DNA of 64,000 nt from Nitratireductor sp. GISD-1A_MAKvit (GTDB lineage: Bacteria > Pseudomonadota > Alphaproteobacteria > Rhizobiales > Rhizobiaceae), in the NCBI RefSeq assembly GCF_040819555.1, contig NZ_CP161920.1, forward strand, positions 1,177,001 to 1,241,000. The letters are read 5' to 3'. Position numbers and translations under genes: made by a program. The notes beneath the pieces are model-generated. The model was not told where the DNA came from. It worked only from the letters and a program-made list of their open reading frames with translations, and searched no databases. This document shows, piece by piece, positions 37,456 to 45,719 of this stretch. The first letter of the stretch is position 1; every line of letters starts with the position of its first letter.

Positions 37456-38250
37456 TCAGGCTTGTTGTGAACCGGCTGCGTGTATGTCGAAGCGCTCCAG
37501 CGCTGCCTCGAGCAAGCGCGTGGTAAGCGCCGCCCATTCGTCCTGTCCCTTTTCGGTGTCGATCAGGTCGCTGCAATATTCGATCATGACGTTGAGCAGG
37601 CCGTTCTGGACCGCATGCAGGCGCAGCGTGTGGGTCACGCCGTCATCGGGCCCGTAGGGGTAGTTGCGCATCGCATTGGTGATGCCATGTTCTTCTGCTT
37701 GCTGCAGCATGGTGTCCGCCAGCCTGCGGTCGCGGTCATGCAGAAGACCGATCGCGCGATGCCGGGCAGCGCCGAAATAGACGCGCGTGTATGAATGGAT
37801 GGTAACAATGACCGGCTGTCTGGATGGGCCGGTTCGCGCGGCTACCAGCGCCGCGAGCGCCTGGCGAAACGGTTCGTAGATTTCCGCGACACGCTGCTGG
37901 CGCGCTTCCCCCGAAAGATTGCGATTGCCGGGGATCGCGTGAATTTCACTCATCTCGGGAATGGCGTCCGGCGCCTCTGGCGGGCGGTTGCAATCATAGA
38001 CCAGGCGCGAGAAGCGCTGATGGACCAGCGGTGCATCCAGCAGCTGTGAGATTTTCTGTGCCGTTGCAAGCGCGCCAATGTCCCAGGCGGCATGGCTTGT
38101 CAGTGTGTCCGGCTTCACACCGAGGTTCGAGAGCGAGGCAGGAATCGTGCGGGAGGCGTGCTCGCAAACCAGGATCACTGGCGAACGTCCGCCCGCGCGT
38201 TCGATCTGGACCGGTTCGCCTTCCGATGGATCTAGAAGCGCTCTGATCAT
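37456..38250 (-). CDS. N-formylglutamate amidohydrolase family protein
   Basis: A 264-residue zinc amidohydrolase of the FGase/HutG2 family. Visible: VILVCEHASRTIPASLSNLG, RLVYDCNRPPEAPDAIPEMSEIHAIPGN, VTIHSYTRVYFGAARHRAIGLLHDRDRRLA and NGLLNVMIEYCSDLI. ATG 38250 has GGAGG 4-5 bases upstream; the frame extends further but without family sequence. No hut genes are nearby, so histidine breakdown is unlikely. As first gene of the TRAP/gamma-glutamyl-ligase operon, it could cleave the amide bond of a gamma-glutamyl intermediate; that is inference. A promoter and operator repeats lie just upstream. Confidence 0.87.
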   Translation of the reverse strand: MIRALLDPSEGEPVQIERAGGRSPVILVCEHASRTIPASLSNLGVKPDTLTSHAAWDIGALATAQKISQLLDAPLVHQRFSRLVYDCNRPPEAPDAIPEMSEIHAIPGNRNLSGEARQQRVAEIYEPFRQALAALVAARTGPSRQPVIVTIHSYTRVYFGAARHRAIGLLHDRDRRLADTMLQQAEEHGITNAMRNYPYGPDDGVTHTLRLHAVQNGLLNVMIEYCSDLIDTEKGQDEWAALTTRLLEAALERFDIHAAGSQQA

Positions 38251-38290
38251 GAAACCTCCACAAACCCGCCCACACCCGTGCAGCGGAACT

Positions 38291-38342
38291 GTAATAATGA
38301 TTAGCATTGCCGGTATTTTGTCAATTGTGTAATTTCTATTAC
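38291..38342. promoter_or_regulatory. Two GTAAT-N4-ATTAS repeats, candidate RpiR operator
   Basis: GTAAT-AATG-ATTAG (38291-38304) and the perfect inverted repeat GTAAT-TTCT-ATTAC (38329-38342) are spaced by 38 bases start to start, close to an integral number of helix turns. Both lie in the short AT-rich gap between the divergent amidohydrolase and RpiR genes. RpiR-family proteins bind short inverted repeats of this kind in their own promoter regions. No experimental support. Confidence 0.5.
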
Positions 38343-38375
38343 GGATCGGAATCGAGAGCTTCGGGGGAGACGCGT

Positions 38376-39227
38376 TTGGCAATCAGGGAGCAGGTTCACG
38401 AGGCACTCGCTCAGATGACCGATGCCGAGCGCAAGGTGGCGCATGCGTTTCTTGCCAACTATCCCAGCAGTGGCCTGTCCAGGGTTGCTGAATTCGCCGA
38501 TCTCGCCGGGACGAGTGCGCCGACCGTTCTGCGTTTTGTCTCGCGGCTGGGTTATTCCGGGTATCCCGAGTTCCAGCGGGCCTTGCGCCTTGAGATACAG
38601 GCGGAGCTGCTTTCCCCGCTTGAAAAGGGAGACGGCTCTGCGGCGCGTAGTCTGGACGGTTCAGCGCTTGGTGCATATTTCGCGCGCGCCACCGCCAATA
38701 TCCAGGCGACACTTGAGGCGATCCCCGAAAGCGAGTTCGAGGCGGCCTGCGCGTTGCTCTCCGATCCGAAGGTCGCTTGCTACACGCTGGGTGGGAGGTT
38801 CAGCGACGCCATTGCGCGCTACATGGCCTCGCATCTACGCATTGTGAGGCCCAATGTGCGCCGTTTCCAGGATCAGACTTCCACGTGGGACGATCAGTTG
38901 CTGGACGTGAAGGCGGGGGATGTGGTGGTTCTGTTCGACATTCGCCGCTACCAGCGCGACCTTGTGCATCTGAGCGAGCTTCTGTGCGAGCGCAAGGCGC
39001 GCATCGTGCTCATCACCGATGGCTGGCTTTCACCGATTTCACGTTATGCCAAGGTCGTGCTGCCCTGCGCCATCGATGCGGGACGCACCTGGGATTCAGG
39101 GGTGGTTCTGATGGCGCTGGTGGAGGCGATTGTCGACCGCGTGACACACGGTGACTGGGAGACCGCGCGTGAGCGCATACAGGCACTGGAGCATATTCAC
39201 TGGAACAAGCCGACTGTCGCTGACTGA
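38376..39227 (+). CDS. RpiR/MurR-family transcriptional regulator
   Basis: About 283 residues: N-terminal HTH_6 domain (EQVHEALAQMTDAERKVAHAFLANYPSSGLSRVAEFADLAGTSAPTVLRFVSRLGYSGYPEFQRAL) and C-terminal SIS domain (CYTLGGRFSDAIARYMASHLRIV; GDVVVLFDIRRYQRDLVHLSELLCERKARIVLITD). I place the start at TTG 38376 because GGGGGAG lies 6 bases before it; the ATG at 38307 would extend into the operator-like repeats. SIS domains usually sense phosphosugars, which is unusual for control of an amine operon. Divergent from the TRAP/gamma-glutamyl operon, its likely target. Confidence 0.87.
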   Translation: MAIREQVHEALAQMTDAERKVAHAFLANYPSSGLSRVAEFADLAGTSAPTVLRFVSRLGYSGYPEFQRALRLEIQAELLSPLEKGDGSAARSLDGSALGAYFARATANIQATLEAIPESEFEAACALLSDPKVACYTLGGRFSDAIARYMASHLRIVRPNVRRFQDQTSTWDDQLLDVKAGDVVVLFDIRRYQRDLVHLSELLCERKARIVLITDGWLSPISRYAKVVLPCAIDAGRTWDSGVVLMALVEAIVDRVTHGDWETARERIQALEHIHWNKPTVAD

Positions 39228-39243
39228 AGCGCACTCGCTTCCG

Positions 39244-40008
39244 CTATTCGTAGACTGCGGCGGCCGCATTCCTCAACCACTCCAGAGCGGCCCGGTAGGG
39301 GAAGGGGCCATGGCTGATGCGGGCCACACCCAGCTCTCCAAGTTTGGTTGCATCCGGCGCGGTCGGCATTGCCAGAATGTTGACGGGCAGGCTTGAGGCG
39401 GCGCAGAGGTCTTCAATAAGAGCTTCGTCCACCAGAGCGGGAACAAAGAATCCGCTGGCACCCGCATCGGCAAATGCCTTCGAACGCTCCTTTGCTTCGG
39501 CGAGCAGCGCAGCGTGCCGGCTCGGGTTGCTTTCCTTCAGAAAGAGATCCGTACGCGCATTGATGAAGAGCGCAATACCGCGCTTCTCCGCCATGGCGCG
39601 TATGGCGGCGATACGTTTCGCCTGATCGGCGATCGGGTGCAGGCCTTCTCCCCCGACGATCTGGTCCTCGAAATTGATGCCAACCGCACCTGCGTCCAGA
39701 ACCTGCGCAACATTGTCTGCCGCACCCTGCGGGTCGGTGTCGTAAGCTCCTTCGAAATCAACCGAGAGAGGCAGGTCCACGGTCTCCACAATGCGCTCGA
39801 TAACGCGCGCGAGGAGTGAGACCGGAATTTTCTCACCATCGTCATAGCCCTGGGCGGCAGCCACCGACCAACTTCCGGTGGCAAGAGCTTTCGCGCCAGC
39901 TTCTGCCACGGCTGCCGCCGAACCGGCATCCCAGATATTGTAGAGAACGAGCGGATTCTTCCTTGTGTGAAGGCCCTGGAAGAAGCGGGCTTTTTCTGAC
40001 TGGCTCAT
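39244..40008 (-). CDS. PEP mutase/isocitrate lyase superfamily protein
   Basis: A 254-residue TIM-barrel protein. Landmarks: LVLYNIWDAGSAAAVAEAGAKALATGSWSVA, LSVDFEGAYDTDP (metal-binding acid), GAVGINFEDQIVGG and FINARTDLFL. It lacks the KKCGH active-site motif of true isocitrate and methylisocitrate lyases, so it is more like the oxaloacetate hydrolase/decarboxylase-like or uncharacterised branch. ATG 40008 gives the expected start; upstream frame is non-family. It converges with the RpiR gene with 16 bases between stops and stands alone. Confidence 0.87.
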   Translation of the reverse strand: MSQSEKARFFQGLHTRKNPLVLYNIWDAGSAAAVAEAGAKALATGSWSVAAAQGYDDGEKIPVSLLARVIERIVETVDLPLSVDFEGAYDTDPQGAADNVAQVLDAGAVGINFEDQIVGGEGLHPIADQAKRIAAIRAMAEKRGIALFINARTDLFLKESNPSRHAALLAEAKERSKAFADAGASGFFVPALVDEALIEDLCAASSLPVNILAMPTAPDATKLGELGVARISHGPFPYRAALEWLRNAAAAVYE

Positions 40009-40145
40009 GGCGGCACATCCATATCCGGGACACCACTGCCCCGGACCATTCCATGTTTGTAGCAGCAGCGCTTGCGCCACCGGACGGGGGCGTGTCGGCC
40101 AATGGCTCGAACACTCTTGCCCCGAGTGCAATCCGCGTTGACCGC

Positions 40146-41147
40146 TCAGCGGATGACCTTGCCTTGATCATCGAAGCGGAATACGCGAGGCGCTTCAAAC
40201 TTCGCATGCAGCATGCTGTCGATCTCGAAGTTCTGCTCGCCGAACAGGCGCGCGCAGATCAGGCCGGCTTCGCCGCAGTCGAGATAGACATTGGTGTCCG
40301 CGCCCAGGTGCTCGATGTGCGAGACCCGGCCTTCGATGTCGCCTCCCGCTGGAACGATCGAGATGTGTTCCGGGCGGATGCCAATGGTCTTCGCGTCCTC
40401 GCGTCCCAGATGTGCCGCCTCGATGAAATTCATCTGCGGAGAGCCGATAAACCCGGCGACGAAGAGGTTTTCCGGATCGTTGTAGAGCTCCATCGGTGTG
40501 CCGATCTGCTCGATGCGACCGGCGTTCAGCACAACGATGCGATCCGCAAGCGTCATGGCTTCCGTCTGATCATGGGTGACATAGACCATCGTTGCCCCCA
40601 GCTCGCGGTGGAGGCGCGCAATCTCCAGCCGCGTGTTGACGCGCAACGCAGCATCGAGGTTGGAAAGCGGCTCATCGAAGAGAAACAGCTTGGGTTTGCG
40701 CACGACGGCCCGTCCGATGGCGACACGCTGGCGCTGCCCGCCCGAGAGTTCCGCCGGCCGCCGGTCCAGATAGGGTTCCAGCGACAGCATCTTTGATGCG
40801 AAATCCACCCGTTCGGCAATGTGTGCGGGAGGATGCTTCGCTTGTTTCAGCCCGAGACTCATATTGTCGCGCACGGTCAGGTGCGGGTATAGCGCGTAGG
40901 TCTGAAACACCATGGCGATGCCGCGTTTCGAGGGAGGTGTCGAGCTTACATCGGTGCCGTCGATCTCCACGCTTCCGCCGCTGGCGTCTTCGAGCCCCGC
41001 AATGATGCGCAGAAGAGTGGATTTGCCACAGCCCGACGGGCCGACGAAAATAACCAGTTCGCCGTCCTGAACGTCCAGATCGACGCCCTTGATGACGTTG
41101 ACCTGACCGAACGACTTGGTGATGTTCTTGAGTGCGAGTGAGCCCAC
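40146..41147 (-). CDS. Sugar ABC transporter ATP-binding protein (UgpC/MsmK class)
   Basis: A 333-residue ATPase: Walker A GPSGCGKST, Q-loop VFQTYALYPHLTVRDNMS, signature LSGGQRQRVAIGRAV, Walker B LFLFDEPLSNLD, H-loop YVTHDQTEAM, and a C-terminal regulatory/TOBE segment with IGIRPEHISIV. Such ATPases serve CUT1 sugar importers and can be shared by several. It follows the Gfo/Idh gene by 9 bases and ends the importer operon. Confidence 0.92.
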   Translation of the reverse strand: MGSLALKNITKSFGQVNVIKGVDLDVQDGELVIFVGPSGCGKSTLLRIIAGLEDASGGSVEIDGTDVSSTPPSKRGIAMVFQTYALYPHLTVRDNMSLGLKQAKHPPAHIAERVDFASKMLSLEPYLDRRPAELSGGQRQRVAIGRAVVRKPKLFLFDEPLSNLDAALRVNTRLEIARLHRELGATMVYVTHDQTEAMTLADRIVVLNAGRIEQIGTPMELYNDPENLFVAGFIGSPQMNFIEAAHLGREDAKTIGIRPEHISIVPAGGDIEGRVSHIEHLGADTNVYLDCGEAGLICARLFGEQNFEIDSMLHAKFEAPRVFRFDDQGKVIR

Positions 41148-41156
41148 TATTTCGTC

Positions 41157-42221
41157 CTAGAGTTTGATTTCCTTGCCGCTTCGCACGCTTTCGTCGGCGG
41201 CGAGGCAGATGTTGAGAGATTGCACGGCATCGTTCATGTGCCGTGAAAGGTCGAGATCGTCGCGGATGGCTTTGAGAACGAAAGCCTGTTCTCGATCGCA
41301 CAGTTCCTGATGGCCCGGCTCACCTTCCATGGAGAGGAGGGTGTCGTCATGGGCGAACCGGCCGTTGGCATCGGTTTCGGCCCTGTGGATTCGGATGCGC
41401 GAGGTTTGCGTGTGCGCGTCGATGTCATCAGATTTCGCGCCATCGTCCATGACGATGGAGACGCAGCCTTTCGGCGAGACGATGTCTTTCACGAAGAAGG
41501 CGGTTTCCGACATCATCGGCCCCCAGCCGGCCTCATACCAGCCGACCGAACCGTCTTCGAACATCACCTGGAAATGTCCGTAATTGTACATGTCCGGGGC
41601 GACTTCGTCTGAAAGCCGAACCCCCATGCCGCGCACCTTGACCGGCTTCGCATCGGTGATCTGGCACATCACGTCCACATAGTGCACACCGCAATCCACA
41701 ATGGGTGGTGTCGTCTGCATGAGCTGCTTGTGCGTCATCCAGGTGGGGCCCGAGGATTGCTGGTTGAGATTGAGCCGGAAGACATAGGGCCCACCAAGCC
41801 CGCGTGCTTCCTCGATCAGCTTCACCCAGGAAGGGTGATGGCGAAGAATATAGCCCACCACGAGCTTGCGGTTGTGCGCTTTCGCCGTTTCCACGACGCG
41901 CCGCGCGTCGGCGACATTCGTTGCCAGCGGCTTTTCCACAAATACATGCGCGCCCGCTTCCATGGCCGTGAGGGCAAAGGGGGCATGGCTGTCCGAATAG
42001 GTGTTGATCGAGGCCAGATCCGGCTTGGTCTCGGCCAGCGCTTCCTCGAAGTCGGTCGAGTGCGGATAGCCCTTCAGCGCATCCGGAAGCTCCGGTTCCG
42101 AGCGGCTCACGAGTCCCACGATCTCGAAGCCGGGAATGGCGTGATAGGCGAGCGCATGGCTCATGCCCATATTGCCAAGTCCTGCGACCAACACCCGCAC
42201 GGGTTTTTCCTGCGCACTCAT
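41157..42221 (-). CDS. Gfo/Idh/MocA-family oxidoreductase
   Basis: A 354-residue NAD(P)-dependent dehydrogenase. N-terminal Rossmann fold RVLVAGLGNMGMSHALAYHAI, the family EKPLATNVADARRVVE motif with catalytic lysine, and a C-terminal substrate domain with DCGVHYVDVMCQI (the catalytic histidine region). It sits inside the sugar importer operon, overlapping the permease gene by 4 bases, so it probably oxidises or isomerises the imported sugar or its derivative. Exact reaction unknown; such enzymes include inositol, glucose-fructose and N-acetylhexosamine dehydrogenases. Confidence 0.9.
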   Translation of the reverse strand: MSAQEKPVRVLVAGLGNMGMSHALAYHAIPGFEIVGLVSRSEPELPDALKGYPHSTDFEEALAETKPDLASINTYSDSHAPFALTAMEAGAHVFVEKPLATNVADARRVVETAKAHNRKLVVGYILRHHPSWVKLIEEARGLGGPYVFRLNLNQQSSGPTWMTHKQLMQTTPPIVDCGVHYVDVMCQITDAKPVKVRGMGVRLSDEVAPDMYNYGHFQVMFEDGSVGWYEAGWGPMMSETAFFVKDIVSPKGCVSIVMDDGAKSDDIDAHTQTSRIRIHRAETDANGRFAHDDTLLSMEGEPGHQELCDREQAFVLKAIRDDLDLSRHMNDAVQSLNICLAADESVRSGKEIKL

Positions 42222-43057
42222 TTCACTGCTCCCGATGTGATGCCGCGGATGAGCTGGCGCGAGAAGATCAGATAGAGGATCAGCACCGGCAGGATGGCGA
42301 GCGAGAGTGCCGCCAGAACGGCGTTCCAGTTGGTAACGAACTGCCCGATGAAGACCTGCGCGCCGAGCGTGATGGTTTTCGTGGACTCAGCGGGCGCGAG
42401 GATCAGCGGGAACCAGAGATCGTTCCAGATGGGGATCATGGTGAAGACCGCGACCGTCGCCATTGCCGGCCGCACCAGCGGTAGAACGAGGCGGAAGAAG
42501 ATGCGGTACTCGCTGAGCCCGTCGATCCGTCCGGCGTTCTTCAGATCGTCGGAAACCTGTCGCATGAACTCCGAGAGGATGAAGACGGCAAGAGGCAACC
42601 CCTGTGCCGTATAGACCAGGATGAGCGAGGTCAGCGTGTTGACGAGGCCGGATGCCGCCATCATCTGAAGGATCGCCACAGTGCCGAGCCGGATCGGGAT
42701 CATGATGCCGAGCGCCAGGTAAAGGCCCATCAGCGAGTTGCCCTTGAAGCGGTATTCGGCAAGCGCAAAGGCGGCCATGGCACCGAACAGCAGCACCATG
42801 AACAGCGACACGACGGTGACCACGAAGCTGTTTTGGAAATAAAGCAGGAAATCACCCTGTTTCAAAACCGTCTCGAAGCCGACCAGACTGAAGGTTTCCG
42901 CGTTGGGAAGCTCCAGCGGCGTACGGAAGATCGCCTTGCGCGACTTGAAGGCGTTGACCACGATGACGAACACGGGAAATAGAGCGATGATCGTGTAGGT
43001 CGCCAGCACCGCATGGGCGGCGATGGAACGGGCGGGGGAGTGCCTGGCTGTGCTCAT
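42218..43057 (-). CDS. Sugar ABC transporter permease (MalG class)
   Basis: A 279-residue CUT1 permease with six hydrophobic segments; coupling loop NAGRIDGLSEYRIFFRLVLPLVRPAMA (EAA motif) and VFIGQFVTNWNAVLAALSLAILPVLILY near the end. ATG 43057 has GGGAGAG upstream; the longer frame overlaps the partner permease gene. Its stop overlaps the Gfo/Idh start (ATGA). Confidence 0.9.
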   Translation of the reverse strand: MSTARHSPARSIAAHAVLATYTIIALFPVFVIVVNAFKSRKAIFRTPLELPNAETFSLVGFETVLKQGDFLLYFQNSFVVTVVSLFMVLLFGAMAAFALAEYRFKGNSLMGLYLALGIMIPIRLGTVAILQMMAASGLVNTLTSLILVYTAQGLPLAVFILSEFMRQVSDDLKNAGRIDGLSEYRIFFRLVLPLVRPAMATVAVFTMIPIWNDLWFPLILAPAESTKTITLGAQVFIGQFVTNWNAVLAALSLAILPVLILYLIFSRQLIRGITSGAVK

Positions 43058-43070
43058 GGGTCTCTCCCGA

Positions 43071-43994
43071 TCAGAACTGGTAGCGGCGAAGCCGCGTCTG
43101 AATGCCGAACAGATAGATCGACACGCCGACAAGAATGATGGCGAACATGGCCGTGGCGATGGCCGCCCCGAGATTCGGATCACCAAGCTGGAGCTGGAAG
43201 CCGAAGAAGGTGCGGAACATGAAGGTACCGAGAATATCGGTTGAGAAGTCCGGCCCCGCGAGAGCGCCCTGTGTCGCGTAGATCAGGTCGAAGGCATTGA
43301 AATTGCCGACAAAGGTAAGGATCGAGATGATGCCTATCGCCGGCAGGATAAGCGGAAGCTTCACCTTCCAGAATTGAGACATGCCGGTGATGCCGTCGCA
43401 TTCCGCCGCTTCCAGAAGCTCGTCGGGAATGGAAAGAAGAGCCGCGTAGATCAGCATCATAGGAATGCCGACGAATTGCCAGACCGAGATCAGTGCCAGT
43501 GTTGTCAGCGCATAGGCTTCCTTGCCAAGCCATGGCTGGAACAGGCTCTTGAGGCCCACAAGATCAAGCAGGTTGGGGGCCACGCCCCAGAGTGGGCTCA
43601 GGATAAGCTTCCAGGCAAAACCTGCAATCACGAATGAGAGAATCGTCGGAATGAAGATCGCCGTGCGGTAGAAAGAGCGCATTCTCAGCCTTGGGCTGGA
43701 AAGAAGGGCTGCCAGAAGAATGCCGATCGGGTTCTGCACGATCATGTGTACGATGAAGAACCAGGTGTTGTTCTTGAGCGCGTTCCAGAACTGGTCGGAC
43801 CATTGCGGGTCACCGAAAAGGGCCCGGAAATTTTGCAGACCAACGAAAACCTGACTGTTTTCCACGTCACTGTACATGGCCAGTTTCAGGGTGCTGAAGA
43901 GCGGAATGATCATGATCGCCGTGTAAATCAAAACGGCGGGTGCCAGAAAAACGGCAATGTGCCAGCGTGGCGACTTCTTTGCGGCTTGAGCCAT
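43071..43994 (-). CDS. Sugar ABC transporter permease (MalF class)
   Basis: A 307-residue CUT1 permease. Landmarks: HIAVFLAPAVLIYTAIMIIPLFSTL, the long FVGLQNFRALFGDPQWSDQFWNALKNNTWFFI and coupling loop EAAECDGITGMSQFWKVKLPLILPAI. ATG 43994 matches the family start and has a GAGAGA sequence upstream. Thirteen bases before the MalG-class gene. Confidence 0.9.
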   Translation of the reverse strand: MAQAAKKSPRWHIAVFLAPAVLIYTAIMIIPLFSTLKLAMYSDVENSQVFVGLQNFRALFGDPQWSDQFWNALKNNTWFFIVHMIVQNPIGILLAALLSSPRLRMRSFYRTAIFIPTILSFVIAGFAWKLILSPLWGVAPNLLDLVGLKSLFQPWLGKEAYALTTLALISVWQFVGIPMMLIYAALLSIPDELLEAAECDGITGMSQFWKVKLPLILPAIGIISILTFVGNFNAFDLIYATQGALAGPDFSTDILGTFMFRTFFGFQLQLGDPNLGAAIATAMFAIILVGVSIYLFGIQTRLRRYQF

Positions 43995-44060
43995 GGAATG
44001 TCTCTCTATGGTGCCGGGTCCGCGCATGTGGCGGACCCGGCCTGAGTTCAGAGCTGGAAC

Positions 44061-45318
44061 CTACTGCTGAGGCTCATACCAGCCGGCCAGGCCATCCTGA
44101 AGCTGCTTTGCGCCGTCCTCTGGCGATTGCGCGCCACGCAGGACATTGGCCGAAACGTTCCACATCTCGTTCCAGAGATTGGGCGTGCCACGCGAAAGGA
44201 TCTGGTGCGCGGGACGGATGGTCGAGTCGCAGTTTTCGCGCCAGGAGACAAATTCCTTGGCCAGCGGATCTTCCATCTCAACGGTCTCGTTGGAGAGGGA
44301 GAAGAAGCCCGGCAGGGAGTTGGCGTAGAGGGAGGCGAACTCGGCCGAACCCACCCAGTTCAGGAACGTGCGGGCAGCCTCGGGATGCTCCGTCTTGGCG
44401 TTCATGCCGATGCCGATATCCGTATGGTCGGAAATATAGCACTTGTCACCGGCATTCTGCACCGGAGGCGGGAACGCACCCAGCTTGAAGTCGGCCTGCT
44501 CGTTGAAGATGGAAATCTCCCAGGAGCCGGCAGGGAAGATTGCCGCACGACCGAGCGTGAAGAGGTTCTGGCTGTCCGGATAGGCCCTGCGCTTCGTAGC
44601 CGTCGCCCAGATAGGGCGCCCATGAAGCAAGCTGGCGGAAGGGTTCAACCCACTGCTCGTCCGTGAGCTTCTGTTCGCCGGCAATCAGCGCAAGACGGCC
44701 TTCCTCGCCCTTCCAGTAGTTCGGGCCAATATTGGTGTAGCCCATGGTTGCGGCTTCCCACTGGTCCTTGGCGCCCATGGCCATCGGAATATAGGTGCCG
44801 TCTTCCTTGATCTTTTCGAGTGCCGCGTAGAATTCCTCATTGGTCTTCGGTGGCTCGATGCCAAGTTCTTCAAAGGCGTCGGCATTATATATGAAGCCGT
44901 GGATGACGGATGCCATGGGCACGCAGAAGGTTGCCGAGCCATCGTCCGTGCTCCAGGCAGCCTTGGCCACGTCGGAGAAGTTCGACATGTTCTCGAGATC
45001 CTTCAGATCCGTCAGGTGGCCTTTTTCATAAAGGCTGAGCGAGGCGTCGAACGGACGGCAGGTAACAAGATCGCCGGCGGTGCCGGCATCGAGCTTGGAG
45101 TTGAGGACGGCATTGTATTCGGTCGGCGCGCTGGGTGCGAACTTCACCTTGATGCCGGGATGCTTGGCTTCGAAAGCAGGAATGAGCTTTTCCTGCCAGA
45201 TGGTCAGGTCGTCATTGCGCCAGCTTTCAATGGTGAGTTCGGCATCCTGTGCCATAGCCGTGCCGGTTGCACCCAGCATGGTGGCCGCAAGCAGCGCCAG
45301 TCTGGTGGACTTGATCAT
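44061..45318 (-). CDS. Sugar ABC transporter substrate-binding protein, frameshifted as sequenced
   Basis: About 418 residues, family 1 extracellular solute-binding protein. Signal peptide IKSTRLALLAATMLGATGTAMA, cleaved before QDAELTIESWRNDDLTIWQ. Mature part has GRAAIFPAGSWEISIF and the C-terminal GTPNLWNEMWNVSANVL. The frame breaks at CCC 44585-44587; correction joins YLGDGYEAQ to AYPDSQNLFTLGRAAI. ATG 45318 has GGGAGAAG upstream. First gene of the operon that continues with the two permeases, Gfo/Idh and ATPase; amino-sugar ligand inferred from the divergent kinase and NagA genes. Confidence 0.88.
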
Positions 45319-45719
45319 GGTCTTCTCCCTGTTGTGCTTCGGGAACACGGCCCTGTCACCTGCGTTGCAGATCGAGACACGCCCCCAAAGCGCTTCTGAA
45401 CTGTTCCAATGGAGGTCGTTCTGTCGGTAGCCGGCACAAGAGCCTGGCCGGCATTTCCGGTGGGATGCTGGTGCTTCGACACATTCTGCGTGTGCCTTTG
45501 GCCTGCTCTCTCCCGGAGCCCCTCTGTTCCTCCAATGTTGAAATAAAAGTCCAAAAAAATACCATTTGTCCAGAGGGGAATTGTCATTCTTTGTCGGCCG
45601 AAAATGGGCGATAGCCGATTTTACCATTTAAATTAATTGCTTGCCTCGAAATCAGATCCTGTCGATTTTTGTTGTTTCCTGAAGGTATCTTTTTGGTATT
45701 ATTGCTTGGAGGAGGCGTC
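45319..45719. promoter_or_regulatory. Divergent intergenic region with GGTAT half-sites
   Basis: A 401-base gap between the sugar-binding protein gene and the kinase gene, markedly AT-rich from about 45540 on. AATACCA (45558-45564) and TGGTATT (45694-45700) form a perfect 7-base inverted pair far apart, and a second GGTAT at 45684-45688 lies 11 bases, one helix turn, before the latter. These are candidate half-sites for the GntR regulator encoded at 46610. No ORF here is convincing. Confidence 0.4.
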
